Source: Chryseobacterium contaminans (GTDB lineage: Bacteria > Bacteroidota > Bacteroidia > Flavobacteriales > Weeksellaceae). From it: DNA of 64,000 nt. The stretch's first letter is position 1, and each line of letters opens with the position of its first letter. A model generated the notes under the pieces. That model saw only the letters and a program-made list of their open reading frames with translations, did no database searches and was not told the origin of the DNA. The DNA is taken from positions 21,242-85,241 of the forward strand of contig NZ_MAYF01000334.1 in the NCBI RefSeq assembly GCF_001684955.1. Reading direction: 5' to 3'. Of this stretch, positions 58,533 to 64,000 are shown piece by piece. The translations under genes were made by a program, and so were the position numbers.

Positions 58533-59024
58533 ATGAAATACCTAATCATTTTATTTTCTGCCTTTCTTTTAGTTGCCTGTAAAAAGGACAAAGAAACAGT
58601 TTCTGCAAACACTGCAGCGGATTCATCAAGCATTGCTACAGATTCTGCTACGGCAAGTATCCCTTCCGGAAAAATTCAGATTGAAACCATTTCATTTCCT
58701 GAAGAAATCAAAGAATGCTCATGCTATTTTGCAAGAAATAAGGCTGATTTTGAAGCGGAAAAATACATCTATGCTGATGATGCCGGTAAAACAGCGTATA
58801 TGAAACTGGATGGTAAAAGACTCGCTATGAACCTGATCTCTTCAAGTGATATGGAAGTGGATGAAGAACTGACCAAAGAAATAGAAAATGAAGGCTATAA
58901 AATCTCTGTAAAAGGTAAAAAAATAAAAGGTGAAGAAGCCTTACTTTTTGAAGGCACCCTAACAATTGAAAAACCGGACGGCAGTGTTATTACAACACCG
59001 ATCTACGGAGAATGTGGATGTTAA
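58533..59024 (+). CDS. Lipoprotein of unknown function
   Basis: 163 residues; lipoprotein signal MKYLIILFSAFLLVACKK with C16, then a Ser/Ala/Thr-rich linker to about residue 45. The folded part has four cysteines (ECSCYF and YGECGC) that may form disulfides. It resembles the linker architecture of the lipoprotein at 40407 but lacks its CKxHDC motif. Terminator follows. Confidence 0.75.
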   Translation: MKYLIILFSAFLLVACKKDKETVSANTAADSSSIATDSATASIPSGKIQIETISFPEEIKECSCYFARNKADFEAEKYIYADDAGKTAYMKLDGKRLAMNLISSSDMEVDEELTKEIENEGYKISVKGKKIKGEEALLFEGTLTIEKPDGSVITTPIYGECGC

Positions 59025-59081
59025 CAACAAAAAAAGAAAATAAACTCAATATAAAATGAGCTTATCATTTTTATAACACAT

Positions 59082-59118
59082 AAAAATGCTTCTGTATCCC
59101 ACGGAAGCATTTTTTATT
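59082..59118 (+). terminator. Rho-independent terminator
   Basis: 14-bp stem with one G-U pair (59082-59095 region with 59101-59114), loop ATCCC, then Ts. Confidence 0.85.
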
Positions 59119-59145
59119 TTGTAAATTTGAGAAAAATAAATTTCA

Positions 59146-60588
59146 ATGGCATTATCTAACATAGAACCGCAGATAATCTGGAAAAACTTCTCCAAATTAA
59201 ATGCAGTTCCAAGACCTTCTAAAAAAGAGGAAAAAGTAATTGCTTTCATCAAAGGATTTGGTGAAGATCTAGGCTTAGAAACTACTGTAGATGAAGTAGG
59301 AAACGTAATTATTAAAAAACCTGCCACTGCAGGAATGGAAAACCGTAAATCTATTGTACTTCAATCGCATTTGGACATGGTTTGCCAGAAAAACAATGAT
59401 GTTAATTTTGATTTTGAAACAGAAGGAATCAAGATGGAAGTTGATGGAGATTGGGTAAAAGCACAAGGAACTACTCTGGGAGCTGACAATGGTTTAGGTG
59501 TAGCAACCATTATGTCTATCCTTGAAAGTTCAGATATTCCGCACCCTGCATTGGAAGCGTTATTCACTATTGATGAAGAAACAGGAATGACAGGTGCTAT
59601 CGGGTTAAAACCTGGACAACTTACCGGACAAATCCTATTAAATCTTGATACAGAAGAAGATGATGAAATTGACATAGGCTGTGCCGGAGGTGTAGACGTT
59701 ACCATCACTCAAAACTATGCAACAGAAACTCCGAAAGGACAGGTTGTAAGAATTGAAGTAAAAGGTTTACAGGGCGGACATTCAGGAATGGATATCCACA
59801 AAGGTTTCGGAAATGCCAACATAATCCTGGGAAGGCTTCTTTACAAAGGGATAGAAAATCAAAATGTAGAACTAATCTCTATTGATGGTGGCGGATTAAG
59901 AAATGCTATTCCTAGAGAAGCAGTTGCTATCATCTCTGTAAGAAATGCTCAGGAGTTCATCCAGGATGCTACTGTTCTTAAAGCAGAAATTTTAGAAGAA
60001 TTTGCCTCTGTAGAAGCAGGTCTTCAAATCAATATTGAGAATTCCACGTCTTCCGATAAAGCGATTTCAGAAGCAGATTCTAAAAAAGTAATCCTTACTT
60101 TAAAAGCTCTTCACAACGGAGTATACAGAATGAGTCCAGATGTAGCTGACCTTGTAGAAGCTTCTAACAACGTTGCAAGAGTTGAATTGAAAGGCGGGGA
60201 ATTAAAGATTCTTAACCTTACAAGATCTTCAGTAGACTCTTCTAAATATTCTACAGCAGAACAGTTGAAATCTGTAGCAGAATTGGCAGGAATGAATGTA
60301 GTATTCAGTGGTTCATACCCAGGATGGAAACCAAGACCAGGATCTGAAATTGTACAGATCATGGAAAAGATCTACACAGAGAAATTCAATGAAAAGCCTC
60401 ATGTAGTAGCTTGTCACGCAGGCTTAGAATGTGGTATCATCGGAGCTAACTATCCGGACATGGAAATGGTAAGTTTCGGACCAACCATCAGAGGAGCACA
60501 CTCTCCTGATGAGAAAGCTAACATTCCGTCTGCTCAGAAATTCTGGAGCTTCCTGAAAGATATTTTAGCGAATATTCCTCAGAAATAA
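59146..60588 (+). CDS. pepD: Aminoacyl-histidine dipeptidase (M20 peptidase D)
   Basis: 480 residues, the length of PepD. Metal-site motifs: LQSHLDMVCQKN, TLGADNGLG, TIDEETGMTGA, LNLDTEEDDE and the C-terminal HAGLECGI; the lid domain holds GLQGGHSGMDIHKG. It cleaves Xaa-His and other dipeptides in the cytoplasm with Zn or Co. A TAAATTTG -7 box lies at 59122-59129, giving a leader of about 12 bases. Terminator follows. Confidence 0.95.
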   Translation: MALSNIEPQIIWKNFSKLNAVPRPSKKEEKVIAFIKGFGEDLGLETTVDEVGNVIIKKPATAGMENRKSIVLQSHLDMVCQKNNDVNFDFETEGIKMEVDGDWVKAQGTTLGADNGLGVATIMSILESSDIPHPALEALFTIDEETGMTGAIGLKPGQLTGQILLNLDTEEDDEIDIGCAGGVDVTITQNYATETPKGQVVRIEVKGLQGGHSGMDIHKGFGNANIILGRLLYKGIENQNVELISIDGGGLRNAIPREAVAIISVRNAQEFIQDATVLKAEILEEFASVEAGLQINIENSTSSDKAISEADSKKVILTLKALHNGVYRMSPDVADLVEASNNVARVELKGGELKILNLTRSSVDSSKYSTAEQLKSVAELAGMNVVFSGSYPGWKPRPGSEIVQIMEKIYTEKFNEKPHVVACHAGLECGIIGANYPDMEMVSFGPTIRGAHSPDEKANIPSAQKFWSFLKDILANIPQK

Positions 60589-60608
60589 AGCATTAAAACA
60601 ACTATATT

Positions 60609-60642
60609 AAATATCCAAAGTCTTAGATTTTGGATATTTTTA
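60609..60642 (+). terminator. Rho-independent terminator after pepD
   Basis: 11-bp stem AAATATCCAAA/TTTGGATATTT (60609-60619 with 60629-60639) with a nine-base loop and short T run. Confidence 0.75.
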
Positions 60643-60696
60643 ATTTAAACCATTAAGTCATTTTAAGCGATTAAGGGTTCCAAAAAACATTTAAAT

Positions 60697-61278
60697 ATGA
60701 AAAATATTACAGTATTCTGCGGCTCAAGTTTCGGCACAGATAAAATTTATGAAGAACAGGCATTTTTACTTGGCCAGACGTTAGCAAAACAAGATATACA
60801 ACTCATTTACGGCGGTTCTCAAACCGGTTTGATGGGAACAATAGCTAACGGAGCATTAAGTGAAAACGGAAAAGTAACCGGAGTTCTCCCTCATTTTCTA
60901 CAAGCTAAGGAAATTGCCCATAAAAACCTTACTGAGCTGGTTCTCGTAGAAACTATGCACGAGAGAAAAACCAAAATGAATGAGCTTTGTGATGGTGTCA
61001 TCGTTCTTCCAGGCGGATACGGAACTTTAGAAGAGTTCTTCGAAATGATTACCTGGGCACAGCTTGGACTTCATAAAAAGCCCATCGGAGTTTTAAACAT
61101 TGATGGCTTTTACAATGATCTGATTAATTTGGTTGAAAATATGGTGAATAAAGGCTTTTTAAAGGCTGTAAATCGGGATATGCTGCTCATCAGTGACAAT
61201 ATAGATGAACTGCTTGAAAAGATGAGGAACTACCAGGCTCCTACCGTTGGAAAATGGATTTCTAAAGAAGAAATATAA
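60697..61278 (+). CDS. LOG family (Lonely guy) nucleotide phosphoribohydrolase
   Basis: 193 residues with the LOG signature PGGYGTLEEFFE and GGSQTGLMGTIANGAL; the AxxxxMHERKxxM motif appears as VETMHERKTKMNE. Such proteins release free bases such as cytokinins from nucleoside 5'-monophosphates, or act as AMP/purine 5'-nucleotidases. Cytoplasmic. Convergent with the ferredoxin gene across a terminator. Confidence 0.92.
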   Translation: MKNITVFCGSSFGTDKIYEEQAFLLGQTLAKQDIQLIYGGSQTGLMGTIANGALSENGKVTGVLPHFLQAKEIAHKNLTELVLVETMHERKTKMNELCDGVIVLPGGYGTLEEFFEMITWAQLGLHKKPIGVLNIDGFYNDLINLVENMVNKGFLKAVNRDMLLISDNIDELLEKMRNYQAPTVGKWISKEEI

Positions 61279-61297
61279 ACTAACAATAAATAAGTAA

Positions 61298-61329
61298 AAA
61301 CCCGTCCGGAAAATCCGAACGGGTTTCTT
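61298..61329. terminator. Bidirectional terminator
   Basis: AAACCCGT(C)CGGA with TCCG(A)ACGGGTTT, one mismatch, three-base loop. Between LOG and ferredoxin genes. Confidence 0.85.
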
Positions 61330-61350
61330 ATTAAGATTAAAAAATATTTT

Positions 61351-61680
61351 CTAAGGATAAGGAGCAATTTCCACTTCAAGTCCTTCCATGGCATCTGCAA
61401 TATGCAATTGGCAACCTAATCGGCTGTTATCTTGCACATGGAAAGCTTCCGCAAGCATTGCATCTTCTTCAGTACCCATTGGTTCCAGACCAGGATCATT
61501 GATTACATAAACCTGGCATGAAGCACACATCGCCATTCCGCCGCATACACCAATAGTACCTTCTTCAGCCAATTCATAAGAACGGATGATCTCCATTAAG
61601 TTCATGGACATATCCGTTGGAGCGATAACATCGTGGGTTACACCTTCTCTGTCGGTGATTTTAATATTAATATCTGACAT
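61351..61680 (-). CDS. Adrenodoxin-type [2Fe-2S] ferredoxin
   Basis: 109 residues with the cluster ligands C46, C52, C55 and C90 (C-x5-C-x2-C-x34-C) in GVCGGMAMCASCQVY and RLGCQLHI. This spacing is the vertebrate/ISC-type ferredoxin pattern. It lies 12 bases after the reductase gene and is its likely electron partner. Could feed Fe-S assembly or a P450/dioxygenase-type enzyme. Confidence 0.94.
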   Translation of the reverse strand: MSDINIKITDREGVTHDVIAPTDMSMNLMEIIRSYELAEEGTIGVCGGMAMCASCQVYVINDPGLEPMGTEEDAMLAEAFHVQDNSRLGCQLHIADAMEGLEVEIAPYP

Positions 61681-61692
61681 AATTCTGCAAAA

Positions 61693-62748
61693 TTAGTCAA
61701 TTTTTTTCACAACAGCCTTCTCTGCTTCCTTACGGCTTCCGTCAAATCCGTCTACTCCACTTACCGTTGTATATTTTAATACGAATTTTTTACCCGGATT
61801 CAGCCTGTTATAAACACTCTGACACATTAAAGTAGCCTCGTGGAAACCACAAAGAATCAGCTTTAATTTTCCAGGATAAGTATTGATATCACCAATTGCA
61901 TAAATACCGTCGATATTAGTCTGATAATCTAATGCATTGTTTACCACAATCGCATTTTTCTCAATATTTAAGCCCCAGTTTCCGATCTCTCCTAGTTTTG
62001 GAGTCAATCCGAATAATGGAATGAAATAATCTGTTTCAATTTCAAAAGCATCCTCACCATCTTTCTGTACAGTGATGGCTTCTACTTTTCCGTCGCCTCT
62101 GATCCCGGTAACTTCAGCAGGAGTAATTAATTTAATTTTCCCTTCGTTTTTCAGATCCTGAACTTTTTCTACAGAATCCAAAGCTCCTCTGAACTCATTT
62201 CTTCTGTGGATTAAAGTAACTTCGCTTGCTACGTTGGAAAGGAAAATACTCCAGTCAAGAGCTGAATCTCCACCTCCGGCAATAACTACTCTTTTATTTC
62301 TGAAGTGCTCAGGCTCTTTAACGAAGTATTCAAGACCTTTTTCTTCATAATCCGCTACATTTTCAAAAGTAGGTTTTCTAGGTTCAAAAGTTCCCAATCC
62401 ACCTGCAATAGCAATCGCTTTACATCTGTGAACCGTTCCTTTATTAGTTACCACTTCAAACCATTCATCATCAACCTTTGTATAAGAAACAGCAGTTTCC
62501 CCTAAAGTGAATCCAGGTTGGAACTGTTTGATCTGCTCCATCAAATTATCTACTAATTCTCCAGCATTCACTGAAGGATACCCTGGGATATCAAAAATAG
62601 GTTTCTTAGGATAAAGTTCAGCCAATTGCCCTCCCGGTTGTGGAAGTGCGTCAATAATGTGGCACTTCATTTTTAAAAGACCAGCTTCAAAAACTGCAAA
62701 AAGCCCTGTAGGACCTGCACCTATGATCAATATATCAGTGGTTATCAT
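61693..62748 (-). CDS. Ferredoxin-NADP reductase, thioredoxin-reductase-like
   Basis: 351 residues. FAD-binding GAGPTGLFAVFEAG at the start, NADP-binding GGGDSALDWS in the middle with HRRNEFRG, and the C-terminal GIYAIGDINTYPG. The CxxC of thioredoxin reductase is replaced (VIAGGGDSALD), as in the bacterial FNR class of this fold. It passes electrons from NADPH to the ferredoxin encoded next. A minus-strand TAAATTTG -7 box lies at 62781-62788. Confidence 0.92.
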   Translation of the reverse strand: MITTDILIIGAGPTGLFAVFEAGLLKMKCHIIDALPQPGGQLAELYPKKPIFDIPGYPSVNAGELVDNLMEQIKQFQPGFTLGETAVSYTKVDDEWFEVVTNKGTVHRCKAIAIAGGLGTFEPRKPTFENVADYEEKGLEYFVKEPEHFRNKRVVIAGGGDSALDWSIFLSNVASEVTLIHRRNEFRGALDSVEKVQDLKNEGKIKLITPAEVTGIRGDGKVEAITVQKDGEDAFEIETDYFIPLFGLTPKLGEIGNWGLNIEKNAIVVNNALDYQTNIDGIYAIGDINTYPGKLKLILCGFHEATLMCQSVYNRLNPGKKFVLKYTTVSGVDGFDGSRKEAEKAVVKKID

Positions 62749-62866
62749 AATTTAAGATAATTTAATTATACATGTAGCTGCAAATTTACTAATTTTAATG
62801 CGAAGCATATTTAATTGATTCTAAATAAAAAGCTGAGATTTGTCAAATATCTATTATTTAAGATAT

Positions 62867-62874
62867 TAAATTTG
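62867..62874 (+). promoter_or_regulatory. -7 element of the DUF3108 gene
   Basis: TAAATTTG; a TTTG at 62839-62842 lies 24 bases upstream, slightly beyond the usual spacing. Confidence 0.45.
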
Positions 62875-62899
62875 GCAGTGTTTTTGTAAATGTCATATT

Positions 62900-63670
62900 A
62901 TGAAGAAAATTTTAAACCTTTTTGCAGTATTTATATTCTTTTTAGGCTCTGCCCAGATTGATAACGTGGCAGATGGTGAATCCATCACGCTTAGAATTCA
63001 TTATGGGTTCTTAAATGCCGGGACAGCGAATCTTACTACAAAAAAGACAACTTACAAAGGAGCACCGCATTTATATGTAAAAGGTACCGGACAAACCACA
63101 GGTGCTGTAAAGGCTTTCTTCAAAGTAGAAGACCTATATGAAAGCTTTATTGACAGTGCCAGCGGCTTACCAAGTTATTATGTACGAAATGTACGTGAAG
63201 GAAGTTACCGCCAGCATCTTGAAACGGCTTTTAATCACGATAACAATACTTTAATCTTAACTGATAAGAAAACACCTGCCAACGGATCAAAAGTCATCAA
63301 ATCTGTAAAAGGTGTACAGGATATGCTTTCATGTTTCTACTATTTAAGAAGCAAAAGCCCCGAAGAACTTAAAGTAGGAACCGTGATCAATATGAACGTA
63401 TGGATTGATGATGAGATGTTCCCTTTCCAGCTTAAAGTAACTGGAACTGAGAATTTAAAAACAAAATTCGGTACGATCAATTGTTTAAAAATTATTCCAT
63501 CTGTGAAAAGCGGAAGAGTGTTCAAGGAGAAAGAAGGAGTAACGATGTGGGTTTCTAACGATGCCAACCATATTCCTATGCTTCTAAAAGCTGAACTGGC
63601 TGTGGGTTCCCTGAAAGCTAGTATTGACGATTACAAGAACGTAAAATATCCTTTAAAGTTTACCAAGTAA
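62900..63670 (+). CDS. DUF3108 periplasmic protein
   Basis: 256 residues with signal peptide ending GSAQ (residue 19). The mature part shows the DUF3108 pattern: ESITLRIHYGFLNAGTANLT, AFFKVEDLYESFID, QDMLSCFYYLRSKSP, MNVWIDDEMFPFQLKV, RVFKEKEGVTMWVSNDANHI. A beta-barrel-like periplasmic domain of unknown function, thought to be envelope-related. Terminator downstream. Confidence 0.9.
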   Translation: MKKILNLFAVFIFFLGSAQIDNVADGESITLRIHYGFLNAGTANLTTKKTTYKGAPHLYVKGTGQTTGAVKAFFKVEDLYESFIDSASGLPSYYVRNVREGSYRQHLETAFNHDNNTLILTDKKTPANGSKVIKSVKGVQDMLSCFYYLRSKSPEELKVGTVINMNVWIDDEMFPFQLKVTGTENLKTKFGTINCLKIIPSVKSGRVFKEKEGVTMWVSNDANHIPMLLKAELAVGSLKASIDDYKNVKYPLKFTK

Positions 63671-63699
63671 ACATATATAGCCAATTTTTTTAATGTACT

Positions 63700-63730
63700 A
63701 ATGTCTGTAATTTTTTACAGGCATTTTTTA
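63700..63730 (+). terminator. Rho-independent terminator
   Basis: 11-bp stem with one G-U pair (63700-63710 with 63715-63725), T-rich loop and tail. Ends the DUF3108 gene. Confidence 0.8.
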
Positions 63731-63791
63731 TTTTGAATGTAATAGATTCCGGATACAGATTGTCTTTCTTATAGAAGCAGCAATGAGGCTG

Positions 63792-63893
63792 CTAGGTCAA
63801 TACTTCTTTGATTTCACCTATTGAAGTATGGACATAAGAAACAGGCACGTGTAAATTTTCCAATAAAAATCCGTTTTTAATTACGTTTTGTTT
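63792..63893 (-). pseudogene. Possible reading-frame remnant
   Basis: On the minus strand 33 open codons end at TAG (63792-63794): KKQNVIKNGFLLENLHVPVS then YVHTSIGEIKEVLT. They have coding-like composition but no ATG and a stop just upstream. It could be the tail of a decayed gene or chance. No other feature is seen in this gap besides the two hairpins. Confidence 0.25.
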
Positions 63894-63917
63894 CTTAGGT
63901 CAGTAATTAAAAACAAA

Positions 63918-63940
63918 AACCTCCGGAGCTCCGGAGGTTT
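63918..63940. terminator. Bidirectional palindromic terminator
   Basis: AACCTCCGG-AGCT-CCGGAGGTT, a near-perfect palindrome flanked by A and T runs, located just after the stop of the gene entering from the right edge. Confidence 0.8.
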
Positions 63941-63945
63941 ATTTA

Positions 63946-64000
63946 TTATAGTGTCTTGAATTGCTCCAAGGTTCTTATATCATTTTCAAAGAACATTCTG
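63946..64000 (-). CDS. C-terminal fragment of an unidentified protein (partial)
   Basis: Reading minus, the frame ends RMFFENDIRTLEQFKTL followed by TAA at 63946-63948. The gene continues beyond the right edge. Coding is supported by the open frame at the edge, amino-acid composition and the terminator placed right after it. Too short to name. Confidence 0.55.
   Translation of the reverse strand, partial: RMFFENDIRTLEQFKTL

Noticed and set aside
59361..59708. 115-codon minus-strand frame inside pepD
   Set aside because: Antisense shadow of the conserved M20 metal-site region.
1..64000. tRNA or rRNA genes
   Set aside because: No cloverleaf with TTCAA/TTCGA T-loop and matching acceptor stem, nor any rRNA-like stretch, was found in the intergenic regions by eye.

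Overview
The window is low-GC chromosomal DNA from a member of the Flavobacteriia, most like Chryseobacterium or a close relative. Evidence: a C-terminal type IX secretion (T9SS) sorting domain, TonB-dependent receptors, Bacteroidota-type promoters (TTTG, 16-21 bp, TAnnTTTG), few Shine-Dalgarno sequences, many short intergenic repeats, and a homogentisate-type tyrosine pathway. No rRNA, tRNA, prophage, transposase or CRISPR array was seen. About 60 protein genes are supported, including one cut at each window edge.

Layout. 1-2.7 kb: end of a T9SS cargo protein, an OsmC-like protein and a LuxR-type regulator with a degenerate receiver. 2.9-8.4 kb (minus): a full curli (functional amyloid) operon in the order csgA-like, csgB-like, a csgH-csgE fusion, csgF, csgG with a C-terminal beta-barrel extension, and a beta-propeller lipoprotein. 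8.8-12.1 kb (plus): NUDIX hydrolase, acyltransferase, lipoprotein, mpl. 12.1-27 kb: many small redox and detoxification genes (two aldo/keto reductases, nitronate monooxygenase, mdaB-ygiN-DJ-1, cyclase, VOC, AhpD-like, DoxX, MDR reductase, cupin) with LysR, Crp and HxlR regulators. 27.2-29.8 kb (minus): TonB receptor plus thioredoxin-like protein. 29.9-39.4 kb (plus): tyrosine catabolism (hmgA, two CoA-transferases, a candidate regulator, hppD, a secreted protein, fahA, a flavin reductase). 39.5-46.2 kb: lipoproteins, a Cys-rich peptide, an Ivy-like lysozyme-inhibitor candidate, hydrolases, a HipA-like kinase/DUF3037 pair and cstA. 46.2-64 kb: TonB receptor, uvrD/pcrA, an M16 peptidase pair, secG, glycosyltransferase, recR, LURP-one-like protein, pepD, LOG protein, ferredoxin and ferredoxin reductase, DUF3108 protein.

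Most notable: the curli operon, with its CsgH-CsgE fusion, a CsgG carrying an extra barrel, a CsgA built of 22 gap-free 11-residue units and an uncharacterised propeller lipoprotein; a perfect 50-bp inverted repeat around an HxlR/MDR/cupin module; a HipA_2-DUF3037 gene pair followed by a terminator-like hairpin inside the next reading frame; and a CKxHDC-bearing lipoprotein. All family assignments come from reading motifs by eye; no database search was run.
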